Of a stretch of DNA of 64,000 bases, positions 24,357-36,359 are shown piece by piece; position 1 is the first letter of the stretch, and every line of letters begins with the position of its first letter. The position numbers were made by a program, and so were the translations under genes. Source of the stretch: Impatiens glandulifera (Eukaryota; Streptophyta; Magnoliopsida; Ericales; Balsaminaceae); assembly GCF_907164915.1 (NCBI RefSeq), contig NC_061867.1, forward strand, positions 38,424,338 to 38,488,337, given 5' to 3'. Under the pieces are notes generated by a model. It was not told the origin of the DNA, searched no databases, and was given only the letters and a program-made list of their open reading frames with translations.

Positions 24357-25243
24357 GGAATTGGGACTCACTCCTGAGAAGAAATCTAGAAGTACAGAGG
24401 ATACTTGATCATATAAGTAACATACAACTACACGACAGACCGAATATTCATGAATGGAAAGCTGAGGACAATGGAAAACTGGTATCGAATAAAATATGGG
24501 AGGTAACCCGGAAAAAAGCGCAGAAAGTAGAATGAGCTCCTCTTGTATGGTCAACGAAGATTATCCTTAGACACTAGTTCATCCTATGGCTCGCCTTCTG
24601 GGAAAGACTCAGCACTCGTGATCTTATCAGCAAGTATACGAGCATCCTAGACACGAGTTGTCTTCTATGTAGAGGAAATGAAGAAACCATAGATCACCTA
24701 TTCGGGAGCTGCTGCATTGCTTCAGAGCTTTGGGACAGATTCTATAAAATCCAGGAGCTGATCAGTTTCCCGAGCGAATGAAATAAAACCAAAGATGCAA
24801 CACTACTCAAAGCCAAGGGAAATAGATTTGCAACAAGCGTGTTCATGTGTGGCTTTGGAGTAGTGGTGTATAACATTTGGCAAGAACGGAATGCAAGGGT
24901 ATATGTCAGAATCCGTAGGAGCGTTGAAGAGTTATGGAAAGATATTTTATCGGATTGCAGTGCCCTCACGGGAACGTGGACAAGAATTTCAAGCACGGAG
25001 CAGAACTGGAATATCTGTAGGAACTGGAATTTACCGGTTTTTAAACTTACTAGAATTGAAAGCATTATAATCAGATAATTCATTTATGTTTTTAGCTTTT
25101 TAGCTTTTATTCAGAATGTTACGACTTCAAAATCATTTTAGGCCTGTCTAGAATGATCTTTTAAACTCGTGGTTTTTTTTCCCATTTTTGGGAATTTTTA
25201 ATAAAATGACGCTAAGTCGTTTCCCCCCCCCCCAAAAAAAAAA
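24357..25243 (+). mobile_element. 5'-truncated LINE inserted in the Copia-3 3' LTR
   Basis: The 887-bp insert begins abruptly inside ORF2 and ends in a short A tract (25234-25243). It is flanked by a 14-bp duplication, CTAACTACTTCTAG at 24343-24356 and CTATCTACTTCTAG at 25244-25257, with one mismatch. The uninterrupted LTR copy at 29436-29723 confirms the empty site. Translation on the plus strand gives the zf-RVT region of plant LINE reverse transcriptase (LAFWERLSTRDLISKY, then CLLCRGNEETIDHLFGSCCIASELW, then YNIWQERNARVY), with three or more stops. Confidence 0.92.
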
Positions 25244-25352
25244 CTATCTACTTCTAGATAAGAACGAGTTATAAATCTCTATATAAAATATTAAACTAAT
25301 AAACAAAATAACATATATCTTAACATCCTCCCTTAAATTGGTAACACTTGTA

Positions 25353-25883
25353 TCAATTTATACCCAGATCAACACAAACACCTAACAAATCTCGCAGTTT
25401 CTCAAAAGCATCCAACTTAAGTGGTTTATTCATGATGTCTGCAATTTGTTCTTTAGTATTGCAATACTCTAGATTCACAGTTTCATCTTTTGTAAGTTCA
25501 CGGAGAAAATGAAACATGACATCTACGTGTTTGTTTCGTTCATGCATCACATGATTTTTTGATAACTTGATTGCTGAATTATTATCACATAATACAATGA
25601 TAGCACCAATAGGAGCGTGTTTTACTTCCTCAAAAATCCTTCTAAGCCATACAACTTGACAAGCACACGATGCAACTTCAATGAATTCAGCTTCAGTGGA
25701 GGACAATGAAACTATTGGTTGTTTCTTTGAAGACCAAGATACTACTCCATAACAAAACATAAAAGCATATTTAGAAGTACTTTTCTTATCACTTAGGTCC
25801 CCTGCATAATCACTATCAGTATATGCAATTAAATTTTGTTGTCCTTTTTCACTTGTAAAAAATCTCAAAGTCCATTGTTCCAT
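25353..25883 (-). pseudogene. Copia-3 RNase H
   Basis: The 176-residue frame shows YTDSDYAGDLSDKKSTSKYAFM, SWSSKKQPIVSLSSTEAEFIEVASC, LCDNNSAIKLSKNHVMHERNKHVDVMFHFLRE and EQIADIMNKPLK, a complete Copia RNase H with the expected acidic residues. It ends next to the polypurine tract (AGGGAGG on the minus strand) and the 3' LTR. A frameshift or stop separates it from the reverse transcriptase to its right. Confidence 0.87.
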
Positions 25884-26021
25884 TTAAATATCTAAGTATT
25901 CTCTTTTCTATAGCAAGATGTGATTCAGTAGGAAATTCCATGAATCTAGTAAGAAGAATTAATTACCACAAACATAATATCTGGTCTAGTAGCTATTAAA
26001 TACATCAGACTCCCCCAATAT

Positions 26022-26336
26022 CTATTTATAAGTAGTTGTATCTACCTTCTTTTCTTCTTCTGATTTTCCAAGTTTACAACATGGAACAATAGGATTTAGA
26101 ACCAGATTACTTTGATCCATATTGAATCTCTCAAAAATCTCATGTGTGTATTTCTTTTTCCCAATAAAAATGCCATCTTGCCTATGCAACACTTCAATTC
26201 CAAGAAAGAATCTCATATTTCCTAAATCAACCATCTCAAACTCATTTTTCATTGATTTCTTGAAATCAACAAACATACCTTCATTGTTTCCAATAAATAT
26301 AAGATCATCCACATAAACACATACAATTATAAACAT
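26022..26336 (-). pseudogene. Copia-3 reverse transcriptase, catalytic half
   Basis: Begins MFIIVCVYVDDLIFIGNN, containing the YVDD active-site box, then FKKSMKNEFEMVDLGNMRFFLGIEVLHRQDGIFIGKKKY, the usual downstream block. The N-terminal half of the same protein is on the next frame to the right (26615 onward), with a disrupted stretch (26337-26614) between them that still reads ALYGLKQAHRAW. Confidence 0.87.
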
Positions 26337-26614
26337 ACATTTGTCTCCAATCTTGATAAAAAGAGTGTGTTCATATTGACATCTCTTAAAGCCTTCTTTG
26401 CTAAAATAAGTTTCAATCCGATTATACCAAGCTCTATGGGCCTGTTTTAGGCCATATAGTGCTTTCTTTAACTTGAAGACTTTATGCTCTTGACCTTTTT
26501 TCTCATATCCATGTGATTGTTGAATATAGACTTCTTCATTTCATTCTCCATACAAGAAGGTTGATTTTACATCATGTTGATAAATTTTCCATTTCTTTAG
26601 AGTAGTCAATGCAA

Positions 26615-27577
26615 TTACAACTCTAATGTATCCAATCTAGCAATAGGTGCAAATACCTCATTATAGTCTACTCCATGTTCTTGATTATATCCTTTTGCAA
26701 CAAGTCGGGCTTTGTACTTATCAACTTCTCCTTTCTCATTCAATTTAGTCTTGAATACCCATTTTACACCTATCTTCTTTGCTTCAACTAGTAGGTTGGT
26801 CAAATTCCATGTATTGTTTCTTTCCATAGCCTCAATTTCCATATCCATAGCATTTCTCCATTTTGGTGTCTTCACAGCTTCACAAAACAATAAAGGATCA
26901 CTATTTACAAGTAATGCTTGATGTATAACATCATCTTCAAATTGATCATCCTCAACTAGATAGTCTCTCAACCATATTGGTGGTCTTCTAACCTGTAAAA
27001 CCCTTTCTTTTGTTATAGTAGTATTGTGTTCTGCAACAACATTATAAGAATTATCTTCATCAACAATATTAGTAGTATTGTCTTCAACAATAACCTGCTC
27101 ATTGTTTTTCCCTTGAAAAATGTTGCTACTTTGTCCTCTTTCTATGTCGACTCTTACTTCATCATCATTTTCTTTCAAAACAGACGTGACATCACTTTCC
27201 TTTATAAGACCAGTATTCCAATTCCAGCTTTCACCTTCTTCAAACTTCACATCCCTGCTTATAACTATCTTCTTAATGAATGGATTGTATAGTTTATAAG
27301 CCTTTGATTCTTCACTTACTCCAAGCAATACACACTTTAGGCTTTTGTCATCCAATTTTGTTCTTTTAACATCAGGAACATGCACAAAAAATATACAATC
27401 AAATACATTGAAGAGTTTCACTGTAGGTTTGTAGCCGCTCCAAGCTTCTTCTGGAGTTATATTCTTTAACATTAATGTTGGAATTCTATTTAAAACATAG
27501 ACAGTCCAATTTACAGCTTCAGGCCAGAAAGTTTTTGGAACTTTTCTGCTTAAAAGTGTACTCTGTACCATGTTCAT
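26615..27577 (-). pseudogene. Copia-3 integrase C-terminus plus reverse transcriptase N-terminus
   Basis: The 320-residue frame starts in the integrase tail (FWPEAVNWTVYVLNRIPTL, then CVLLGVSEESKAYKLYNP, then VISRDVKFEE), passes an acidic, low-complexity linker, and enters the reverse transcriptase at WRNAMDMEIEAMERNNTW and KARLVAKGYNQEHGVDYNEVFAPIARLDT. The uninterrupted reading across the linker shows that this part of the polyprotein is intact. Confidence 0.87.
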
Positions 27578-27726
27578 AATCGTTTGATTCTTCCTTTCAG
27601 AAACTCCATTTTACTGTGGGGTGTAGACTAAAGTGAGTTGCTTCTTTATTCCATGATCTTGATAGAAATTTACAAACTCATTAGATGTGAATTCTCCTCC
27701 AAGATCAGTTCTAAGACACTTGAGTT

Positions 27727-28530
27727 TCATTTCAGATTCATTTTCAACTCGGTGCTTGAAAATTTTGAAAACCTTAAAAGCTCTAATTTTTCAGTCAAAA
27801 AATATACCCAAATTTTTATGCTAAAATCATTAATGAAAGTAATCAAATACCTTTTGTTTCCATTTGATGTATGATTGATAAGACCACAAATATCACTATG
27901 TACTAATTGAAGTACTTGTTCTTCTCTCCATTTTCTTAATTTAGAGAATGGATTCTTTTTCTGTTTGCCTATCAAACAATCTTCACACAAACCTAAAAGA
28001 GCTTCAAACTTTGGAAGTACCTTCACCATGTCAAGTTGTTGAAGAGTTTTTAATCCAAGAATACTCAAATGACCATACCTTTGATGCCACAACCAAGTTT
28101 GACTTTCTATAGATGAGAAATATGTCTCTTCTTTCTCTATCTTTTGAGAATGAAGAATGAAAGTCCTATTTGTTGCCATTTGAATTATCATAATTATTTC
28201 CTTTTCTGGATGATATATCTTGCACTTTCCATCTTGAAGAAGGATCGTCAAACCTTTTTCTAGTAATTGGCGTGCACTAAGCAAATTACTTTTCAGACCG
28301 GGAACATAGAAAACATCTTGAATGGTCTGCATAGTCTCTTTCACAATGACACGTACATCTCCTTTGCCCTTAGCCTCCAGACTTCTATCATCTCCAAATC
28401 GGATGGTTGTAAGAATATTTTCATCGAGTCTACAAAAAATTTCCTTTTTCCCACACATGTAATTACTACAGCCAGAGTCAATAAACCATGATTCTTCTTT
28501 ATTACTCACATTGTTTTCTTCATATGTCAT
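27727..28530 (-). pseudogene. Copia-3 protease, gag-pre-integrase and integrase N-terminus
   Basis: The 267-residue frame begins near the protease signature WFIDSGCSNYMCG (catalytic Asp present), continues through VFYVPGLKSNLLSARQL, the HHCC-type gag-pre-integrase zinc region (WLWHQRYGHLSILGLKTL...CEDCLIGKQKK) and the first integrase acidic block HSDICGLINHTSNGNKRYLITFINDFS. It then stops close to the second acidic position. Confidence 0.87.
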
Positions 28531-29085
28531 TAATAGAACATCTTCATTAGTTTCAGCAAACTGTGCTTTAATCTCACTTTCTTTGGTTGGACACTCATAA
28601 GAAAAGTGTCCAAGTTTGTGACAATTGTAACACTCAATAGTAGATTTATCAAAGGATTGTCTCCCTCGACCTCTACCTCTTCCTCTATTATCACAATTTC
28701 CTCGACCTCTTCCCTTTTCTTGATCAATATATGTAGCTTTTAGAGCATGTTCTTATTCAAAAACATGTTCATTCATCCTCTGCTCATGAACCAACAAACT
28801 GTTTTGCAACATATCAATTGATAGAGTATCAACATCATTTAATTCCTCAATTAAACATACAACATAATCAAATCTAGATGTCATAGATCTCAATTTTTTC
28901 TCAATAACTACAACATCTTCCATCTTTTCACCAGTGACTTTCATTTTATTTACAATAACAAGAGTTCTAGCAAAATAATCACTCACAGATTCTTCTGTCT
29001 TCATGTTTAATATTTGAAACTCTTTGCGAAGAGCTTGCCTTTGTGCTCTTTGCACTCTAACAGATCCTTTATACTTCTGTTTCAA
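28530..29085 (-). pseudogene. Copia-3 gag and zinc knuckle
   Basis: Two minus-strand frames: 28753-29085 reads QALRKEFQILNMKTEESVSDYFARTLVIVNKMKVTGEKMEDV...EKKLRSMTSRFDYVV, a plant Copia gag (UBN2) block. 28530-28727 holds an Arg/Gly-rich stretch and a zinc knuckle. The knuckle reads CYNCHKLGHFSYEC (C-X2-C-X4-H-X4-C) in an overlapping frame at about 28590-28632. A stop near 28752 separates the parts. Further gag sequence up to the PBS (29086-29420) is present but broken. Confidence 0.8.
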
Positions 29086-29723
29086 AGATTCCCAAATATC
29101 TTTTGATATATCCTTATTTAGAATGGTTTATAATATCGTTCTATCATTAGTTTGAAAGAGATAATTTTTTACCTTTAAATCTTTCAACTTTGCCTCATTA
29201 ATGGCCTTTTGTGCTGCATTTGTTGGTTCAAATCCTCTAGCAATTGTCGGAATTCATTCTTCTATTAACCCCCAATACTATTTGGATCGAAGGAAGTTCT
29301 CCATTAACATGCACCAATGTTCGTAGTGATCATTCAAATTCGGTATCGAAGCTTGAACAAAATTATTTTTGGTTGTCATGGATTACTTCACCTTTTTCTT
29401 CGTTGCAACGTAGAAGACCTTGCTCTGATACCAATTGATAATTTAAGTTAAAGAATTATAGAAAAAGAATTTTATAAGAGAGAACTTAATGAATTTATTG
29501 AAGAATAAAGAGCTATATATAGCCATCATCTTACATTTGAAAAGTAAAATAACTTCCATAAACTAACTATTAACTTCTACTAACTACTAAGAGGATAATA
29601 ACAACTAACTACCATTAACTACTAGATAAGATAAGAACAACTAACTACTTCTAGATAAGAACAAGGAGTTATACATCTCCATATACAATATTAAACTAAT
29701 AAACAAACTAACATTTCTTAACA

Positions 29724-31710
29724 GATATATGTGGGGAATGAAAGAGTTATGTGAATGTGGGTGTCGAGACATAAGTCCTAAACAATATGTGGTATACATG
29801 GTTGTGAAATTGAGTAATGAAATAATTATATTTGAATGTGCGTGTCGAGACCTAACCCAATAAGTGGTATATGTGGTTCTACATTTGAGGACTGAAAGAG
29901 TATGTGCATGTGAGTGTGAATTTGAGGAAATCCAAATTGAAGGGATAGTTATTTTCTCTCACTGAGGCTTAACCCAATATCATTTATTTTCTCCTAATTC
30001 ATTAAAAGTCCAACATATATCAATTAATTCTAAAAAAATATTGTAGGACAAATTTCTCATAAATGTTTATATGTAGTTAAATATCAAACAATCTAATTCA
30101 AATAGTTACATACTATAAATACAAAATTATTTGATAATGAAACTTCTATTGCTAACTATTATACAAGTCAACCTTAAATAAAATATAACAGCAAATATCG
30201 AAAATTATTCATTTATTTTAAAATAAATTTTCTGTTATAATTTTGAATTACTAATCAAAATCATATAGCACTCTATGTTTTTATTTGGGGGGAGGGGATT
30301 ACGTTCATAATATAGCTTACATTTTCATGTTAAAATCATATATTACACTATGTTTTTAATTAGTTGGTTAGTGAAGTCATATATAACCTTTCAAGTTCAT
30401 ATCATTCCACTATGTGAAGATTCTACAAGACAAAAAACCCATGGAATGTAAAACATGACCATATATTCGTGAATCGTAGTTTATCCTAATGATATAGGAT
30501 AATCAAGTGGTGTCGTAACCCTCACAAATTACTACCACATCGAGATCAAAGAATCGAAAATTACAAATATTGAGTATAAATTATTTAAATTGACATTTTT
30601 GGTATGAAAAATAAGAATACAAAATTTTGACCTATAAAGCATTAGTGGTTGTTTACAACTTTGCAGTTATTGATAGAGTCAATGAACTAGTTTATTTTTA
30701 TCCTTAAAAGAGTGATAATTGAAGAATCAATATTTCATTGTGGTAATTTAAGGTGTTGGTCGACTCCACCAAGGTAGCTCAGTGGTAAGAGTCGGCTTAA
30801 GAGACCAAAATGTCACGAGTTTGATTCCATCTGAAAGCGTTTTGAGTTTAAGAGGAGTGTCATGGTTGTGGGGTGTCATGCTAGTTCTCCTTTGGTTAAA
30901 AAAAATCAAGATGTTGGTCATCAATGGTATTTTCCTAACATCTTCTATAACATAAGTGTTGTGGGACGAAAATATTTTTAAGTCTCGCGATCTACTTCTT
31001 TTAAATTTAATCTTATTATATAGCACGAGTGATTTTTATAGGTATTATGGGTTATAAAGTGATGTTGGTATTAAGAACTATTTTAGTCTCTTACCCATTA
31101 TCTTTTTTATTTGTTGATTATATGAATATTGTATAAAGATTTCTTATATTTGTAAATTTTTTATAAAAAATATTAATTAACAAACTTATAGTGCACGATA
31201 AAATACAATTTAAAATGGTGTAGACAAATTAGAACTCCATAATATGTAAGTATTCGTTATTATTTAAGGTATTATATGTATCAAATAAATTAGCTTAAAA
31301 TTTCGTGTTCTTTTGTTTTCATTTCAAAATTGAACTTGCTTATGTTAATTAACATAATTGAAATATAATGATTTAGATATGTAGGTCATGACTTTATTGA
31401 AACAAAATGTGTATTCTTATGTAGTTTGAGGGACTCGACTGGATTACTTCTAATTTTTAAAAAAGGTTTGAGTCTTAACATATTTGAATGTCTTAATATT
31501 AATTTAATGTTTGAATTGTAATTATATGTATAAAGAATGTGGTTGACTTTTAGAGAAGTAACGATGTGAAAGAGATGTTATTGTGGTCTGCAAAGATTAC
31601 ATGTAGCTATAATTTTTTGTAAATTTATAATATAAGAAATAATCAAAATATGGGTAGAATTGATTTGAAACAAGAATAAAAATTTTATGGGGTTAGTATG
31701 TGTAGAGAAG
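29724..31710. other. Intergenic DNA with diffuse repeats and one SINE
   Basis: At about 29728-29940 the phrase GTGGTATATGTGG-like plus GTGTCGAGAC recurs in loose tandem, matching material just left of Copia-3 (about 24045), so it is the split continuation of the DNA in which that element landed. The SINE at 30762-30907 is described separately. Nothing else is supported. Confidence 0.45.
30762..30907 (+). mobile_element. tRNA-derived SINE with 12-bp target duplication
   Basis: The 146-bp body has a tRNA-like head: an A box in AGGTAGCTCAGTGGTAAGAG (30772-30791) and a degenerate B box in GAGTTTGATTCC (about 30817-30828). It ends in an A-rich tail (30898-30905) followed by TC. It is flanked by AAGGTGTTGGTC (30750-30761) and AAGATGTTGGTC (30908-30919), a 12-bp duplication with one mismatch. 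The short tail and the duplication indicate LINE-driven retrotransposition rather than a functional tRNA gene. Confidence 0.85.
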
Positions 31711-31800
31711 ATGTATGATTGAAAAGGAATAATTGTATATATGAATGAGAAATGTACAGGTTATTTATATTACAATTTGTTATATGTAAAGTCTAAATAT

Positions 31801-31960
31801 GTGGAGCAATTAGCCCTGCAATCACTAAGATTATGGAGGAATATATTGTGACTTGATTGCATCTTTGACTTGCAGATTTTGTGGAGCAATTAGCTGTGCA
31901 ATCACTAAGATTATGGAGGAATATATTGTGACTTGATTGCATCTTTGACTTGCAGATTTT
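31801..31960. repeat. 80-bp tandem duplication inside the Copia-4 LTR
   Basis: Two 80-bp units start at 31801 and 31881 with GTGGAGCAATTAGC and are nearly identical. A third start, GTGGAGTAAG, follows at 31961. Confidence 0.9.
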
Positions 31961-32087
31961 GTGGAGTAAGATTGTTTGGTTCTTTAACATTACCCCTCAA
32001 GATGGACCTTCCATTGAAGAGGCCAATCTTGGATAATAGGAACTCAAAACGCGGGCGAGGGAGAGGTTTGGTGAGGCCGTCGGCGAG

Positions 32088-32756
32088 CTAATCATGTCCA
32101 CTGATGTGTTGTACCCGAAGTGTTCCAGCTTGGACTTGTTCACGAACAAAATGAAAGGCGAGAGCAACATGCTTCATTCGAGAGCGAAAAATCGGATTGG
32201 CGGAGTAATTTGTAGCACTTAAGTTATCACAATATATAACAGGTGTAGAAGGTAAGTGGATGTCGAGTTCTTGTAGAAGGGATTTTATCCAATTGAGTTC
32301 GGAAGTGGTGTCAGCAATGGCACGAAATTCAGCTTCGGTTGAGGATCGGGCTATCGTTTTTTGTTTGCAAGATGTCCAGGAGATAGCATTTTTGCAGAGA
32401 TATATGATATAACCTGTAGTGGAGATGAAGTTATCAACATCGCTTGCCCAATCCGCGTCACTAAAGGCATGTAGTGATGATGGAGTATTGCGATGTAATT
32501 GCAAACCAAGGTGAGAAGTCCCGTGAAGGTAGCGGAGGAGCTTCTTGAGAGTTGTCCAGTGAGCTTCTTGCGGGTGTTGCTTGAACTGGGCTAACTTGTT
32601 GACAGAGTAAGCAATGTCAGGACGTGTGAGGTATAAGTATTGGAGGCTTCCAACAGCAGAACGATAAGTAGTAGGATCACATGGAGGTGTGGAGGTATTT
32701 TGTAGCAGTTGAGGGTGAGCAAGCATAGGGGTAGTTGATGGTTTGCAGTCAAGCAT
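32088..32756 (-). pseudogene. Copia-4 reverse transcriptase end plus RNase H
   Basis: The 222-residue frame reads MLAHPQLL...YRSAVGSLQYLYLTRPDIAYSVNKLAQF, then AFSDADWASDVDNFISTTGYIIYL, SWTSCKQKTIARSSTEAEFRAIADTTSELNW and IYCDNLSATNYSANPIFRSRMKHVALAFHFVREQV. These are all conserved Copia RNase H blocks. The C-terminus after HISGHD lies in a disrupted stretch before the LTR. Confidence 0.87.
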
Positions 32757-32765
32757 GTCATGACG

Positions 32766-33467
32766 TTAAAGGAGGTCGTGTATGTACTTTCTTTGGGAGA
32801 TAAGGAGACCAGAAGTGTTGTGTTGTACTTCCACCCCTAAGAAGAAGGAAAGTTGCCCTAAGTCCTTGAGAGAAAAGCGTTTGGCAAAGTTGGAAATAAA
32901 GACCGAGACAAAATCAGGTGAAGGACCAGTTACGATAATGTCATCGATGTAAACAAGTGCATATAGGAGATCGCCATATTTTTTGTAAATGAAGAGAGAT
33001 GCTGTAAAACCGAATTGTAGTAGATAGGAGGTGAGGGCTGTAAACCATGAGCGTGGAGCCTGTTTTAACCCGTATATGGCTTTGTTTAAACGACACACAT
33101 AAGAAGGGTTGTTAGCGTTGATGAAGCCGGATGGTTGCTGCATGAAGACTGTCTCTTGGAGATCACCTTGGAGAAAGGCGTTGTTGATGTCGAGTTGGCG
33201 TAATGTCCAGTTGTGTTGGAGAGCAATTGAGAGGGTGAGTCGAATCGTGACTGGTTTGATAACCGGACTGAAGGTGGCAGAGTAGTCAAGACCAGCTTGT
33301 TGATGAAAACCTTTTGCGACAAGCCGAGCTTTGTATTTGTGAATCATGTTATCAGGATTATATTTGATTCTGAAGACCCATTTACAACCAATGACATTTC
33401 GAGCTTCACTAGGTGGTGCGAGAGTCCATGTATTGTGTTTCCGTAGAGCATTGTATTCAGCAAGCAT
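32766..33467 (-). pseudogene. Copia-4 reverse transcriptase
   Basis: The 233-residue frame carries [78 protein letters not shown] and the active-site box VYIDDIIVTG. It is separated from the RNase H frame by a single stop near 32760. To the right a Pro-rich linker continues in a shifted frame. Confidence 0.88.
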
Positions 33468-33722
33468 AGCATCACGCCAATGAGGGATGGAGAGTGCTTG
33501 TTTGGGGGTGGTTGGTAGTGATGTGGGTGAGGAGATAGTGGTAAGTTGGGCATACTTTGGGTTAGGTTTGGTTATGTTGTTTGTGAGACGAGTTACAGGA
33601 CGAGGGAGAATGGGAGGAGGGGGGTGGTGGATGTGGTGGCGTAGGAGGTGTGTTTTGTGGGGGTGTAGCAGCGGTGGACGGTGTTGTAGGGTTATGTGAT
33701 GGATGTGGTGGCGTAGGAGATG

Positions 33723-34095
33723 TGTTCTTATAAGAACTTTGGTTAATGTCTTTGGTTACCTATTTTATATATAAGGTGGTCTTGATATTGAGTATGAAAT
33801 ATGAGCTATTATGTTTGTGAATTTTCAATTATTTATTTAAAATATTATTTGTTTAGCAATTTCAAATTTGTTGAGCTTACATTCTTAATTAGCCACTCAG
33901 ATTTTACTTATTAAATTTTGATAAGAATGTATATGTACATTTTTGAGTTACAAAGCTCTAACAATGCATTATTAGGATATCGATTCTTTGGATCAATATG
34001 AATAATTAAAATTAAAATTTATTTCTTTCACCCTAAGTTATAATTTATTTATTTTCCATTTGACGTGAATGTCACTGTATGTATATATATATATA

Positions 34096-34136
<41 letters not shown>

Positions 34137-34261
34137 TTTCATGCACAATGTCATCTTACTTTAATAGAAAAATGTCATAAGATTTTTCATCAACTTGATT
34201 TGTCTATATATGTTTTTATTATTATAGAAATCCTACATTTTTAAAATGCTCATAAGGAACC
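33723..34261. repeat. Intergenic DNA with a TA microsatellite
   Basis: A TA tract fills 34082-34133 with one short interruption. I see no gene here. Confidence 0.7.
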
Positions 34262-35165
34262 ATAAATTCAAATTTTATCCCTACTACAAGGAAGAGAAAA
34301 TAACACACGTTTGTTTCGCTGATAATATGTTCTTAGTGGCTCACGCAGATGTCGAATCTGTTAGTACAATCAAGGAAGTATTGACAATATTTTCTAGTAT
34401 TACAAGTTTATTCATTAAATAAGACAAAGTCAGACTTTCTATAGAGGAGGAGTGAAATAGGATTTAAAGTAGAATATATTTAATATCATGAGGATAAAAG
34501 AATGAACGCTTCCATTCAAATGTCTTGGAGTCCCCTTATCTATAAATCAACTTCAAAGCTCACATTTTCGCTCACTTATTGAAAATTTCAGAAATTCTAT
34601 CTTGGGTTGGGATGCAAAACACATGTCATACGCAAGAAGAATAGAATTTGTGAAAAGAGTTATTATGGAAATCATTGGTTACTGGAACAACACATAGTCA
34701 TTCCCAAAAATATTCATGGTTGAACTAGATAAATTAATGAGAGACTTCACATGGGATACTCAAGGTAGAGGAGACAAAAAGGTTAAATGAGAAACTGTGT
34801 GTACCCCAAAGGAAGAAGGAGGGCTTGACATTAAAAAATTGTATCATATGAAATCGAGCGCTCACAATCAGACATGTATGTGACCTTGAGATAAAAGCAG
34901 ATTCATTATGGGTCAAATGGGTTCATATCAGATTCATGAAAGGAGAAGCCAACATATGAACATGCCAAATTAAAAATGAAATGACATGGTCCTTGAAGAA
35001 AATCCTAAAAACTAGATGAGAGGCATATCAGATGATGAGTTTCAGAATCGGTAATGGAAGGAGAATATTATTCTAGCACAATCTATGGCCAGAGAATAAT
35101 CATATATTTTTTCTAGAAAAATTCCAACCTATAAGAGTCCGAATCAAAAGAAATTGTCCCCTTGT
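34262..35165 (+). pseudogene. LINE ORF2 reverse transcriptase relic
   Basis: A plus-strand frame with many stops reads THVCFADNMFLVAHADVESV (a decayed F-A-D-D catalytic box of LINE reverse transcriptase), then HFRSLIENFRNSILGWDAKHMSYARRIEFVKRVI and LDKLMRDFTWD followed by CTPKEEGGLDIKKL, which are typical plant LINE blocks. Both ends fade out, and no poly(A) or target duplication was identified. Confidence 0.8.
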
Positions 35166-35894
35166 GTTGCAAAGATTAATCAGATAATGATAAAGAAATA
35201 AAAAAAGTTATTACTAGCATGTACCCTTGCAAAGATTAATCAAATAATTATAATTTTAATGCGAAACATCTCTATATATTATAATTTGAAAAATATATTT
35301 TTATTTAAAATTAATAAATAAAATATTACATGTTTAAAACATTATTTAATAAATATTTAATTAAATTAATAAACATTATATGGTCAAATAAATAAAATAT
35401 AAAAACAAGCCATATAATTTAATACTTATAATAAAACCAAAGAGTACAAATAAATTAAAACTATATTATTGTATTGGAGAATATAAATATGTTAAATTTT
35501 ATAATACATAAATAAATATTTTATCTCGGATACATTTATAATATTAATTCTCCAATTTTCTAATTGACAATTTAAAATCAACATGCATAAATGATAGACA
35601 AAAAATAATAATAAAATTGACATAAAATAATAGTCACATAAAACTTATATTGTTCTATTAACAGGTTAACAATGTCACTCATAAACATAAAATGTATTAT
35701 ACCTAATTTTGAATGTGTTTATCATTTTTCTAGTCAAATATTTTAATTGACATTTTTTAATTATAAAATATATTTATCAAACTAATAGTAAAATAGACAT
35801 AAAATGTTATATTAAAAAAGTACTTCATTTAAGAAGAATCATATTCATGAAGAACTTTATCCTACCAAATACATATCTTTCAAGAATGACAATA
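35166..35894. other. AT-rich intergenic DNA
   Basis: Nothing recognised. Confidence 0.4.
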
Positions 35895-36116
35895 GAAACC
35901 ATAATTCCTTCATCCCTCAAATTCGAACTCTCACATATACCATCATATTTAAAGGATTCCATTATCGACAACAATCGAATAGTCATTCATTCGTCCCTCT
36001 AATCATTTTAATCTTTATAATACACCTTCTAAAATCCGTAACATCTAGGACTCAAACATTTATCTCAAGTTTTAAATGTGAACAATGTAACCACTACACC
36101 ATTTGTGATTGTTGAA
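35895..36116 (-). mobile_element. tRNA-derived SINE, family 1 (copy b)
   Basis: On the minus strand an A box GGTGTAGTGGTTAC lies at about 36089-36103 and a B box GTTTGAGTCCTAG at about 36045-36057. The whole body aligns with copy a at 23925. Ends were placed where similarity fades. Confidence 0.6.
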
Positions 36117-36359
36117 TTTAATTTATAATTTTGTATGGGAGACAAATAATCAATTTTTTTATTAAAATATATCACGAATGTATAAATAGGTCTTACAAAA
36201 TTTATAAGAAATTAATACAAAATTTTAAAATTATATAAACGGAATGACATCCATTTATCAAACTTTATATTGAATTTAAAATATAAATTATCATTAGCTT
36301 AGTTAGTTAAAATGATGAACTTATATGGTTAATAATTTAATACGATCATCACATTTTGT

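Larger units (their letters stand above)
24137..29723 (-). mobile_element. Copia-3: nearly complete Ty1/copia element
   Basis: The 5' LTR is 29436-29723 (288 bp) and the 3' LTR is 24137-25325, which is also about 288 bp once the inserted LINE and its duplication are removed. The 5-bp duplication GATAT flanks the element (24132-24136 and 29724-29728). The PBS TGGTATCAGAGC on the minus strand lies at 29422-29433, two bases from the LTR. The LTRs differ at roughly fifteen positions by eye. Gag, zinc knuckle, protease, integrase, reverse transcriptase and RNase H are all present on the minus strand, interrupted by a few stops or frameshifts. Confidence 0.93.
31711..33722 (-). mobile_element. Copia-4: 5'-truncated Copia fragment
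   Basis: The minus-strand 3' LTR starts at 31989 (TGTTAAAGAACC on the minus strand) next to the polypurine tract TTGAGGGG, and runs left to about 31711, where its end is not certain. Coding sequence for RNase H and reverse transcriptase follows to the right, then a Pro/Thr-rich linker to about 33722, where homology stops. Integrase, gag and the 5' LTR are missing, so the copy was truncated or deleted. Confidence 0.8.

Noticed and set aside
24742..25083. Minus-strand 113-codon frame
   Set aside because: It is the antisense of the LINE zf-RVT region, which is recognisable on the plus strand.
30771..30840. Functional tRNA gene
   Set aside because: Only the A box and a weak B box match. The acceptor stem does not pair convincingly, and the unit ends in an A tail with a 12-bp target duplication, so it is a SINE.
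33487..33699. Plus-strand frame rich in Gly, Arg and Trp
   Set aside because: It is the reverse strand of the Pro/Thr-rich linker of the Copia-4 polyprotein.
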